A DNA stretch of 64,000 bases, from positions 1-64,000 of the forward strand of contig NZ_AOLI01000009.1 in assembly GCF_000336955.1 (NCBI RefSeq), written 5' to 3'. The notes under the pieces were generated by a model. The model had not been told where the DNA came from. It did not search any database and saw only the letters and a list, made by a program, of their open reading frames with translations. The DNA is from Haloferax larsenii JCM 13917. Lineage in GTDB: Archaea > Halobacteriota > Halobacteria > Halobacteriales > Haloferacaceae. This document shows positions 24,584-32,115 of this stretch, piece by piece. Made by a program: the position numbers and the translations under genes. Within the stretch, counting starts at the first letter, position 1. Each line of letters begins with the position of its first letter.

Positions 24584-26686
24584 ATGGAACAGTCCGGTCT
24601 GGGTGAAGGGTCCGACGCCTCCGTGGGCCTGGAGGTTGGGTTTTCACTCCCGTCAGACAGTGCTGGCCTACTCGTTCGAGACCAAATTGAACGACATCAA
24701 TTCAGGTTGGAAACGCCCGCACCAGTCACTCCCAAACCGGTAGACGAGACCCGATTTTGGTTCCCGACAGACGCCGCAGTCTGCATCGAAACCGACCGCA
24801 TCGACATCGCTGCCAACACGGTCGTCTGCGTTCGCGACGATGCTGGCTCGATGCTTGCACAGGTCGACCAGCGCCGCGCCGAGCAGTTCGGACCGGGAAC
24901 GTACAGTCTCGAACTGTTCGGGCCCGTGAAGACGTATCTCAAAGTCGACGGTCCGTTCACTATCGATGCCAAACCGCTGGAGACGAGCATCTCTCTCGAC
25001 GAATCGCAGGGTGTTCTGGTCGGTGCTCGCTCGTCGCACGAGTCGCCGGCCGCGACTATCACGACGACGGACGACCCGGCAGACGTGATGAAAGCCGTCT
25101 CGGCGTTCAGTTCGGCACTCAAGACGACGAGCGTCGAGCGGTCCTACCCCACACTCAGGGGCCATCCGCCGCTTTTGGAACTCGGAGACGAACTCGATAT
25201 TCCGGAGGGGATGCACGCCGCCGACACCGGCATCCGACTCGAAATCCCGCCGGACCTACGACATATCTTCGTCGTGGCACCGCTCGCGTACTATCTCGGT
25301 GCCGAACTCGTCTCGGGGCCTCGACCGCGACTCGTCACTGACAGCGGTTTCGTTCACGAGTTCGATGGTCCGCGCGCGTTCGAAGACGACGTTGCACGCG
25401 CGCTCAAACAGACGTTTTTCCTCGACTGCGTCGTCCGAACGGAGGGAATCTACGCCGTCGACCTGCACGAACGCGAAGTGGTCGAGTCTCGCCTCGACAT
25501 CGATGCCGAGGCACTGTACGACGCACCGCTTGGAGAGCAACTCAAGGCCTATTTCGACGTCCCATACGAGCAAATCAAGGACCTCGTTCCCGAGTGGAAG
25601 CTGACAACACACGTTGCCCCCCAACCCGACAACGTCGAACTGCTTCCCTTCGTGACGAACGACTTGGCCGTGGTTCGAACACCAGACGGCACGGAAGTCC
25701 CCCACTCGGAAGTCGAGGCGTCGGCCGTAGACGACTTCCTTCGAGACGATATCGTGCGGAGTACGGGGGCGACGACCGGACGAGAGACCTACGTCAAGCC
25801 GCAATCGACCGACTCGGTCGAACAGGCGTGGATTAGCGACGGAACGCCCGTCGGCGCGAGTAAGACGACACCGGCGGCGTATCAGAACAGACTCCAGCGC
25901 AAACCAGCAGACGGTGACATCGGTATAACCGTCGTCTGCAACGACCAGGAGATGTTGGCCGAAAGCGACGTCGTCGACGAGGTGTACGGGTCACGCGAGG
26001 AACTCGCGTTCGACGTCGACGCCCACTACGACCTCTCTCGCGACGAGTTACGCTCGGTCCTTGCAGAACCAACTGACTTCCTGCACTATATCGGTCATAT
26101 CGACGGCGAGGGCTTCCAATGCCGTGATGGGAAGGTCGACGCCGAGACGCTAGACCACGTCGGAACCGGGGCGTTCTTCCTCAACGCTTGTCAGTCGTAC
26201 GACCAGGGACTAGCGCTCGTCGAAGCAGGAGCTATCGGCGGTATCGTCACGTTCAGCGACGTTATCAACAGTCAAGCGGTCGGCGTGGGTCGAACGCTTG
26301 CACGATTGTTGAATACTGGATTCCCACTGCAGACTTCTCTTGATGTCGTCCGAAAAGACAGCGATGTTGCACACCAATACGGTGTTGTTGGTGATGGTGG
26401 AATCTCTGTCGTGCAAACTGAAAATGGAACTGCGGTCCTATGCGAAGTAACCCAAGTAGATAATGATGCGTATCACCTTTCGTATCAAGTGTATCCAACC
26501 TCTCGGTGTGGTCTTGGGTCTCTAATCATTCCGGCATTTCCAAATAATGAGCAGTACTATTTGGGATCGCAGAAAATAAATGGTGTTAATATGACTGAAG
26601 AAGAACTTAGAGACTTCTTATCATTGGAACAGATGCCGATTATCTACGACGACACCATTTACTGGGAAGATGGATTCCTAAGTTGA
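24584..26686 (+). CDS. CHAT-domain (caspase/separase-like) protease candidate, 700 aa
   Basis: From ATG 24584 (frame open upstream, but 24584 follows the previous stop with a fair AT-rich leader). Residues 1 to about 440 are of unknown, mostly beta-rich type. At about 440-600 a CHAT-like fold is suggested by LHYIGHIDGEGF (His505), FFLNACQSYDQG (Cys536) and EAGAIGGIVTFSDVINSQA, which match the catalytic His, Cys and following glycine-rich helix of CHAT proteases. The last about 115 residues are encoded by DNA far poorer in G+C (35-45% in three counted lines) than the rest. No signal peptide or membrane helix, so cytoplasmic. It converges on a 47-residue membrane peptide gene. Protease function is inferred. 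Confidence 0.75.
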   Translation: MEQSGLGEGSDASVGLEVGFSLPSDSAGLLVRDQIERHQFRLETPAPVTPKPVDETRFWFPTDAAVCIETDRIDIAANTVVCVRDDAGSMLAQVDQRRAEQFGPGTYSLELFGPVKTYLKVDGPFTIDAKPLETSISLDESQGVLVGARSSHESPAATITTTDDPADVMKAVSAFSSALKTTSVERSYPTLRGHPPLLELGDELDIPEGMHAADTGIRLEIPPDLRHIFVVAPLAYYLGAELVSGPRPRLVTDSGFVHEFDGPRAFEDDVARALKQTFFLDCVVRTEGIYAVDLHEREVVESRLDIDAEALYDAPLGEQLKAYFDVPYEQIKDLVPEWKLTTHVAPQPDNVELLPFVTNDLAVVRTPDGTEVPHSEVEASAVDDFLRDDIVRSTGATTGRETYVKPQSTDSVEQAWISDGTPVGASKTTPAAYQNRLQRKPADGDIGITVVCNDQEMLAESDVVDEVYGSREELAFDVDAHYDLSRDELRSVLAEPTDFLHYIGHIDGEGFQCRDGKVDAETLDHVGTGAFFLNACQSYDQGLALVEAGAIGGIVTFSDVINSQAVGVGRTLARLLNTGFPLQTSLDVVRKDSDVAHQYGVVGDGGISVVQTENGTAVLCEVTQVDNDAYHLSYQVYPTSRCGLGSLIIPAFPNNEQYYLGSQKINGVNMTEEELRDFLSLEQMPIIYDDTIYWEDGFLS

Positions 26687-26830
26687 TTATGGTCCATAAA
26701 TAACACCTGCACTCCCACCTGCTGCCGCACTACCTGCTTGCGATAGGAGGAGGATCAGCGTGAACAGGGCGCCCATCATCCGGGGATTCTGACGAAGGTA
26801 CGAAACCATCGAGTTGGTGTTGTCGGACAT
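26687..26830 (-). CDS. 47-residue single-span membrane peptide, DUF7503-like
   Basis: ATG 26830 to TAA 26687. A polar N-terminus (MSDNTNSMVSYLRQNPRM) precedes one hydrophobic helix GALFTLILLLSQAGSAA and a short Gly-rich end AGGSAGVIYGP. It matches my memory of a family of tiny haloarchaeal peptides (DUF7503) with an NPRM segment before the helix and a terminal GP. The stop codon abuts the stop of the CHAT-like gene with no base between. It has its own strong TATA element. A membrane-active effector or substrate of the protease is a hypothesis; a signal peptide-like small secreted product is an alternative. Confidence 0.72.
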   Translation of the reverse strand: MSDNTNSMVSYLRQNPRMMGALFTLILLLSQAGSAAAGGSAGVIYGP

Positions 26831-26859
26831 GTACACTTCGTTCGAGGAGCGGCTACAAA

Positions 26860-26867
26860 ATATAAAT
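26860..26867 (-). promoter_or_regulatory. TATA element of the 47-residue peptide gene
   Basis: On the minus strand the sequence reads ATTTATAT, an excellent haloarchaeal TATA box, with its centre about 33 bases before ATG 26830, giving a leader of roughly 5-8 bases. The surrounding 26850-26960 is very AT-rich and otherwise shows no gene. Confidence 0.65.
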
Positions 26868-27014
26868 TTTCGTGTAGTTCTGATATATAATTAACTTAAT
26901 TAAGTCATGTCAATAACACATTAATCGAAGGACAGTAGTCTAAGACCTCTATTACCGAAAGTTGGAAGGAAAAAGCCGCGGAACAGTTCCCGGATCGTTA
27001 TCGCTTCGACCGGT

Positions 27015-27605
27015 CTACGAATCTTGGGAGTCAGACGACTCACCGATGTCTCGGTACACTGCCGTGACCCCTTTGGTATCGTCAAGTTGTCCAAGTGTTT
27101 CGTCTAACTCAGCGCGCAGTTCGTTCAGCTGCGCGGTGAGTTCTTGGTACTCCTCGTTGTCTTTGAGCGTCGCTTCGTCTTTCTCTGATTCGAGCAGGGC
27201 TTTCTTGGACGCGAGAGAAAAGAGGTCCTGAATCCCTGTATCGTAGTCGTTTCGCAACAGGAGGTTCGAGACGGTTTCAGTCAACGCCTCGCGAGAGACC
27301 GGTTTCACGAGGTAGTCGTCGAAGCCCATGGCGATGATGTCGAAGTCAGGTTCGACGGCTGTCACCATCGCGACGCGGCACTCGAAGCCGCGGTCGCGGA
27401 TTTCGGCGAGGGCCTCGTCTCCCGAGAGGTCGGGCATCCGACGGTCGAGGAGAACAACGTTGACCTCGTTGTCCAGTTTCTCAAGGGCTTCGCGACCACC
27501 GTAAGCGACACGAACACGGTAGTCTTTCCTAAGCCAGGTTGCGTACAGATCGGCGAGGTCCGGCTCATCTTCGACGATGAGCACGAGTGGCTGTTCATCA
27601 CTCAT
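27015..27605 (-). CDS. HalX-type response regulator
   Basis: 196 residues from ATG 27605 (frame open to 27710, but MSDEQPLVLIVEDEPDLAD is a clean receiver start). Receiver domain with acidic pocket Glu12-Asp13, phosphoacceptor Asp54 (LLDRRMPDLSG) and Lys in YLVKPVSREAL. The C-terminal 80 residues form a helical HalX domain (SLASKKALLESEKD, EEYQELTAQLNELRAELDETL). HalX regulators are haloarchaeal, with no DNA-binding domain of known type. It is next to the CHAT cluster on the strand of the small peptide and may report to it. Confidence 0.92.
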   Translation of the reverse strand: MSDEQPLVLIVEDEPDLADLYATWLRKDYRVRVAYGGREALEKLDNEVNVVLLDRRMPDLSGDEALAEIRDRGFECRVAMVTAVEPDFDIIAMGFDDYLVKPVSREALTETVSNLLLRNDYDTGIQDLFSLASKKALLESEKDEATLKDNEEYQELTAQLNELRAELDETLGQLDDTKGVTAVYRDIGESSDSQDS

Positions 27606-27756
27606 TGGTAGTTCAGTGGTGTTCCGGGAACACTCACGAAATTGAATGTCGTGCGGTGGTATATCAAAATACCCCTTGTCAGTCGTGGTGTCCTGAACAG
27701 GTTTGTACAAAATATGCGGCCTACGTGTTGTTATACATTTCGGCGATGATGACTGT

Positions 27757-28830
27757 TCAAGAAATCACTTCGATGGTAATTCTGTTCGCCTCGACCTCTT
27801 CGAGAACTGCACCCCACCCACCGACCGAATATGTCTCGTCTTCGGTTTCGACCGTCAAGCAGACCTGTCCCGCAAGTTCAGAAAACGACAGTGAGTCGTT
27901 TGGTGTCGAGACCGCCGTGTAATAGAGGTCGGTTAGCTCTCCGGTGAACTCGACTGACTCACCGCTTTCTGTCTCGTGCCCGACAATATTCGTGACGATG
28001 CGCTTGCCCTCGTCGAGCAACGGCTTTGCATCCTGAACGAAGTTCCGGATATCAGAGTAGATAATTGGTGGTTCGTTCGAATGCGTGCAGTAGATGACGT
28101 CCCAGACCTCCCAGAGAGCCGTCTGGAAGTACCAGTGGAACACGTACGTCATCGTGTAGTCGTCGACGAGCACCCCGTATTGGTTGACCGAGTTCGCGTG
28201 CGGGGCGAAGCACGTTCCAGTCCTGTCGACGATGGCGATAAACGGTGTCGGGAGTGTCCGACGGCGGACTTCTGTCGCCACTCCCTCGAACAATCGTTTG
28301 TCGACCGAGTCGAGTGTGTCTCCCTGTTCGGGGTGCAGAGAGACTTTCACCAGTGCGCCGTTTTCGTGCGCCCGCGACAACGCAGGCCTGAGTGCTTCGA
28401 GTTGCTCCGGCGTGACAGAGACTTGAACCTCGCTCGTCGCGTCCCGAATCAGCTCTTCGGCCCGACCGAACACTGTTTCGAATCGCTTGACGATACTCAG
28501 CATGTGCCGGTCGACCGCCGGCTCTTGCCAGCGCGTCTCAATCTCTGACGCCGCCTTGTCGAGTTGGTTTGCTCTGTTCTTGAGATCCTCCATAACCGTT
28601 TCTGGGTTGCACGCCCGTGCGTGGAGGCTGTCCTGTTCGTACGTTTCGATATACCCGTTTGCTTCGAGGTCACGGAGAACGTCGTATATTCGCGCCGTTG
28701 GAACGGCACACGCGTCGGCTAACTCCGTCGCACTCGCCGCCCCCAGCTGAAGAAGTGCAACGTACGCCTCCGCTTGATACTGTGATAATCCAGCGTTTCG
28801 AAGCGCGGTACGCAGCTCCGCGGAATCCAT
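27757..28830 (-). CDS. trmB: TrmB-family transcriptional regulator
   Basis: 357 residues from ATG 28830, the same length I recall for Halobacterium TrmB. N-terminal winged helix (LSQYQAEAYVALLQLGAASATELADACAV spans it; recognition part PTARIYDVLRDLEANGYIE), short coiled linker, then the TrmB C-terminal ligand domain with QVSVTPEQLEAL and a beta-rich end (GQVCLTVETEDETYSVGGWG). Halobacterial TrmB switches between glycolytic and gluconeogenic genes in response to sugar. Its own promoter is near 28860. No sugar transporter is adjacent. Confidence 0.9.
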   Translation of the reverse strand: MDSAELRTALRNAGLSQYQAEAYVALLQLGAASATELADACAVPTARIYDVLRDLEANGYIETYEQDSLHARACNPETVMEDLKNRANQLDKAASEIETRWQEPAVDRHMLSIVKRFETVFGRAEELIRDATSEVQVSVTPEQLEALRPALSRAHENGALVKVSLHPEQGDTLDSVDKRLFEGVATEVRRRTLPTPFIAIVDRTGTCFAPHANSVNQYGVLVDDYTMTYVFHWYFQTALWEVWDVIYCTHSNEPPIIYSDIRNFVQDAKPLLDEGKRIVTNIVGHETESGESVEFTGELTDLYYTAVSTPNDSLSFSELAGQVCLTVETEDETYSVGGWGAVLEEVEANRITIEVIS

Positions 28831-29000
28831 CGCTCTGTAGATGCAGGGTATGCTTCCCTATTAATCATCCTCTATGACTTCGGCTGCGTGCAGAACGCAC
28901 ACACGCTACATATAGTGTAGTCGCAGTCGCCGCGTTCGACGGACAGGCCGTGCTCATCCCGTCAGGACCACGATTCACCCCAATAGTGTCGATTGGAAAT

Positions 29001-29010
29001 GTATATAAAA
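29001..29010 (+). promoter_or_regulatory. TATA box of the glycosyltransferase gene
   Basis: GTATATAAAA is centred 26-27 bases before ATG 29032, which fits a leaderless transcript and supports that start. Confidence 0.65.
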
Positions 29011-29031
29011 AATCAATAATGTAGTCGATGC

Positions 29032-29949
29032 ATGAGTGACCCACCGGCGACAACCATCCTCCTTCCGACGATTCGGTGGACAGATGCATGCGAGGAAGTC
29101 GCAAAGCAACTCACACCGGAGGACGAACTGCTACTCGTCTGTGACGACGAGTCCGACCCCATCACAAGCCGAGAGGGTGGGCTGCCGGACGGGGTTCGAA
29201 TCGTGAACGCCGGAGAACCGGCGGGGTGCTCCGGGAAGGCGAACGCGATTATCGCGGGCATGCGCGAAGCCAAACACGACCGCATCGTCTGGACGGACGA
29301 CGACTTCTATCACCCACCAGACTGGCTGGCGAAGCTACACGCCGCCTACGAGGAACACGGACCGGTCACCGAGATGCCGTTTTTCGTCGGCCGCGACCCG
29401 CTTTCGATGCTCCTCGAACCGATTTACGCCGTCGGCGGGACGCTCAGCGTCTACGCGGACGACATCGTCTGGGGTGGCTCGGTGATGTTCGAGCGGTCGG
29501 ACCTCGACGTCGAGGCGTTCTTCGCCGACCTTGAGTGCACGGTGAGCGACGACGGAATTCTCACCGAGCACCTCGACGTAACACCGCTTCGACGCACGCG
29601 GCGCGTCCCAGTCGGCGGGTCGATTCGCGACACGCTCGAACGGCACGTCCGATTCACGCAAATCGTTCGCTATCACGACCCGAAGGGGATGGTCGTGATG
29701 GTCCTCCTCGCAACGCTCGTCTCGGTTGGGGCTGTCGCGTTCCCGCTTCCTGCCCTCGTGCTCTTGACGCTCTTCCAACTGGGCCTCTACGCTGCCGTCG
29801 GTGAGCCTCGGTGGACGTTCCTTCTGGCGTACCCCGCGGCACTCGCCCAAGTCCCGCTTTTCCTGTACGGGCTGGCGCGTCGGACCTTCGTCTGGGGCGG
29901 CCGTCGCTACCGCTGGCGCAAGAAGTTCGACGTGGAGGTCGTCTTCTGA
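29032..29949 (+). CDS. Membrane glycosyltransferase family 2
   Basis: 305 residues from ATG 29032. GT-A catalytic region with TTILLPTIRWTDAC, EPAGCSGKANAII and the metal-binding TDDDFYHP (DxD). Two C-terminal helices (MVVMVLLATLVSVGAVAFPL and FLLAYPAALAQVPLFLY) and a basic cytoplasmic end. Resembles ceramide-glucosyltransferase-like processive enzymes, so the acceptor is likely lipid or polysaccharide. No other glycan genes adjacent. Confidence 0.88.
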   Translation: MSDPPATTILLPTIRWTDACEEVAKQLTPEDELLLVCDDESDPITSREGGLPDGVRIVNAGEPAGCSGKANAIIAGMREAKHDRIVWTDDDFYHPPDWLAKLHAAYEEHGPVTEMPFFVGRDPLSMLLEPIYAVGGTLSVYADDIVWGGSVMFERSDLDVEAFFADLECTVSDDGILTEHLDVTPLRRTRRVPVGGSIRDTLERHVRFTQIVRYHDPKGMVVMVLLATLVSVGAVAFPLPALVLLTLFQLGLYAAVGEPRWTFLLAYPAALAQVPLFLYGLARRTFVWGGRRYRWRKKFDVEVVF

Positions 29950-29951
29950 AG

Positions 29952-30059
29952 ATGGCGTTCCTCGATGGAATTTCGAACGCCGAGGTGTTCCGAGAAGATA
30001 GCGACCGGTCCGAAAGCGGAATAAAGAGCGTTCTGAGCGTCGAGTCCAACAAAAGGTGA
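29952..30059 (+). CDS. Doubtful 35-codon ORF
   Basis: ATG 29952 to TGA 30059, two bases after the glycosyltransferase stop. The peptide (MAFLDGISNAEVFREDSDRS, then ESGIKSVLSVESNKR) is polar with no motif. It fits the spacing of a coupled small gene, but codon use is not strongly biased and it may be chance. Confidence 0.2.
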   Translation: MAFLDGISNAEVFREDSDRSESGIKSVLSVESNKR

Positions 30060-30084
30060 CGAACGCGAACGCGTTCCCGTGGGG

Positions 30085-31581
30085 TTACTCGCTCGGACTG
30101 TAGTTCGGCGCTTCGTCGGTAATCATCACGTCGTGGGGGTGGCCTTCGGTCTGGCCAGCGGCGGAGACGCGAACGAAGCGAGCGCGCTCTTTGACTTCCG
30201 GAATCGTCTCGGCACCGACGTAGCCCATGCCGGACTGCATGCCACCGACGAGCTGGTGGAGTTCAGACGCGAGCGACCCCTTGTACGGCGTCGCGGCCTC
30301 GACGCCCTCGGGGACGTACTCTTCGTCTTCGTTGTCTTCCTTGAGGTAGCGGTCGGCACCGCCGGACTGCATCGCACCGACGGACCCCATGCCACGGTAC
30401 TGCTTGTACTTCTTGCCGTTCATCGTGATGACGCGGCCGGGGGCCTCGTCTGTGCCTGCGAAGTACGAACCGAGCATGACGGCGTCGGCACCGGCGGCGA
30501 CGGCCTTGATGGCGTCGCCGGAGTAGCGGATGCCACCGTCGGCGATGACGGGCACGTCGTACTCGGCGGCGACGTCAGCGACTTCTGCGACGGCCGTAAT
30601 CTGGGGCATACCAGACCCGGAAACGACGCGGGTCGTACAGATGGAACCGGGGCCGATACCGACCTTGAGACCGTCTGCGAAGTCGACGATTTCCGCGGCC
30701 GCTTCGCGCGTGCCGACGTTGCCGACGACGACGTCGGCCTCGACGGTCTCTTTGATTTCGCGGGCGGCGTCGATGACGTTGAGGTTGTGCGCGTGGGCGC
30801 AGTCGATGAAGATGACGTCTGCACCGGCCTCGTCGGCCATCTGGGCGCGCTCGTCGTCGAACGGGCCGACTGCGACACCACAGACGAGGCGGCCGTCATC
30901 GTCGCGGGCGGCGTTCTCGTGTTCGCGGCGCTGGAGGATGCCCTGCATCGTGACGAGGCCGACGAGTCGGCTGTCGTCGTCGACGATGGGGACGCGCTCG
31001 ATTTTGTGGTCGTACATGAGTTCGAGGGCGTCCCGGGCGCTCACGTCGCGTGTGGCCGTGATGACCTCGTCTGTCATGGCTTCGCGGACTTCGTCGGCCT
31101 CGCCGACTTCGAGGTACGGGCGGATGTCCGTGCCGGAGATGATGCCGAGGACGACGTCGTCCTCGCCGACGACGGGTGCACCGGAGACGCCGGCGCGCTC
31201 CATCATCTCGTCGACCTCGCTGATGGTCTGTTCGGGTCGCGCCGTGACCACGTCGTCGCGGCGGATGACCAGTTCGTCGGCGCGCTTGACGCGCTCTATC
31301 TCTTGGACCATCGCCTCTGCGTCCATGTTGCGGTGCAGAACACCGAGGCCGCCCTCGCGGGCCATCCCGATGGCCATCCGGCTCTCGGTGACAGTGTCCA
31401 TCGCAGCAGAGAGAATCGGAATATTGAGTTCGACGTTCTTCGAGACGCGCGTCGAGACGTCCGCGTCGTCTGGCTCGACCCGGCTTTCCATGGGTCGGAG
31501 CAGTACGTCGTCGAATGTGAGGGATTCGGGTACCCGAAGCTTCTCGGTGAAGGGTTCTTGGTCAGGAACGTCGTTCGCCAT
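30085..31581 (-). CDS. guaB: IMP dehydrogenase
   Basis: 498 residues, usual length. The frame extends to 31647, but MANDVPDQEPFTEKL starting at ATG 31581 is the natural N-terminus. Two CBS domains (about 105-225) interrupt the TIM barrel (SARDALELMYDHKIERVPIV is one). The active-site loop GPGSICTTRVVSGSG carries the catalytic Cys, and the flap KKYKQYRGMGSVGAM follows. Converts IMP to XMP with NAD, the rate-limiting step of GMP synthesis. Monocistronic. Confidence 0.97.
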   Translation of the reverse strand: MANDVPDQEPFTEKLRVPESLTFDDVLLRPMESRVEPDDADVSTRVSKNVELNIPILSAAMDTVTESRMAIGMAREGGLGVLHRNMDAEAMVQEIERVKRADELVIRRDDVVTARPEQTISEVDEMMERAGVSGAPVVGEDDVVLGIISGTDIRPYLEVGEADEVREAMTDEVITATRDVSARDALELMYDHKIERVPIVDDDSRLVGLVTMQGILQRREHENAARDDDGRLVCGVAVGPFDDERAQMADEAGADVIFIDCAHAHNLNVIDAAREIKETVEADVVVGNVGTREAAAEIVDFADGLKVGIGPGSICTTRVVSGSGMPQITAVAEVADVAAEYDVPVIADGGIRYSGDAIKAVAAGADAVMLGSYFAGTDEAPGRVITMNGKKYKQYRGMGSVGAMQSGGADRYLKEDNEDEEYVPEGVEAATPYKGSLASELHQLVGGMQSGMGYVGAETIPEVKERARFVRVSAAGQTEGHPHDVMITDEAPNYSPSE

Positions 31582-31872
31582 ATCAAGCGTGGTTTCGGGG
31601 GCAACAAAAGGGTTGCGAGATGGCACAGGCGTGCAGATGTTTGGCAAACCTGGCGGGCGAGATATACACGGTGGTGGTTACATTCGCGCGACTTGATGAG
31701 TTCACTCGTGTGCAAGTGTGACAGACTATCGTAATGCAAGTCGGTCGTGAATAATCATCATGTTCACGAACGTGTACCACAGTATCATAGGCCACTAGAG
31801 AAATATCCGAAGATTTCACACCGACATTTAAAAAAGAGCCAAATATGTCTGTGTTCCATGCGGTCGTATCCC

Positions 31873-31910
31873 ACACAACGTTTAATACTCCTGTCCGAAA
31901 TTCGTTGTGT
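31873..31910. repeat. Perfect 8-base inverted repeat flanking a TATA-like element
   Basis: ACACAACG (31873-31880) and CGTTGTGT (31903-31910) are exact reverse complements separated by 22 bases, and TTTAATA (31881-31887) starts immediately after the left arm. The right arm ends on the base before ATG 31911. This could be an operator that covers TATA and start site, or an RNA hairpin. Confidence 0.6.
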
Positions 31911-32108
31911 ATGGACTCCACGTGTCCCGTTGCATCGCGTATTGCCGGTCAGATGAACCTCGACTCCGGCATTCTCTTTACACCGATGTGGCAGACATTT
32001 AAACGGGAGTTCAAACCAGGACACAATGGACGAAACGTACGAACCTCTCGTACGCGTTTGTCTGAATTGCGTCCTTATCGCCGCTTGGGCCATGGTCAAG
32101 GCCAATAA
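31911..32108 (+). CDS. Doubtful 65-codon ORF behind the inverted repeat
   Basis: ATG 31911 lies 27 bases after the centre of TTTAATA, a good leaderless spacing. The product (begins MDSTCPVASRIAGQMNLDSG) has a basic Arg-rich end with no motif, and its second half overlaps the better-supported 29-codon ORF in another frame. It may instead be a non-coding transcript or leader. Confidence 0.25.
   Translation: MDSTCPVASRIAGQMNLDSGILFTPMWQTFKREFKPGHNGRNVRTSRTRLSELRPYRRLGHGQGQ
31998..32003 (+). promoter_or_regulatory. TATA box of the 29-codon ORF/DUF5794 unit
   Basis: TTTAAA centred about 25.5 bases before ATG 32026, so the transcript would start at or next to that ATG. Confidence 0.55.
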
Positions 32109-32115
32109 CACGTAA
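32026..32115 (+). CDS. 29-residue leaderless mini-protein coupled to the next gene
   Basis: ATG 32026 to TAA 32113-32115; the final A is the first base of the next ATG (TAATG). The peptide begins MDETYEPLVRVCLNCVLIAA and has a CLNC pair followed by a short hydrophobic stretch (VLIAAWAMV). TATA spacing makes it the first codon of the transcript. It could be a real Cys-containing mini-protein or a leader that loads ribosomes on the DUF5794-type gene. Confidence 0.5.
   Translation: MDETYEPLVRVCLNCVLIAAWAMVKANNT

Larger units (their letters stand above)
31582..32025. other. 444-base region between guaB and the DUF5794-type unit
   Basis: Unusually AT-rich for this genome between about 31730 and 31910. 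It contains the guaB promoter side, an inverted repeat around a TATA-like box (31873-31910), a doubtful ORF from 31911, and the TATA box of the 29-codon ORF. No recognisable protein on either strand. Confidence 0.6.

Noticed and set aside
24584-26686. Reading the AT-rich end of the CHAT-like gene as a separate inserted gene
   Set aside because: The frame is continuous through the change and no start or stop separates the parts, so it is treated as one protein with a foreign-looking module.
30079-31734. 551-codon open frame opposite guaB
   Set aside because: Antisense shadow of a strongly coded, high-G+C gene; Asp/Val-rich low-complexity product with no motif. guaB on the minus strand has all catalytic signatures.
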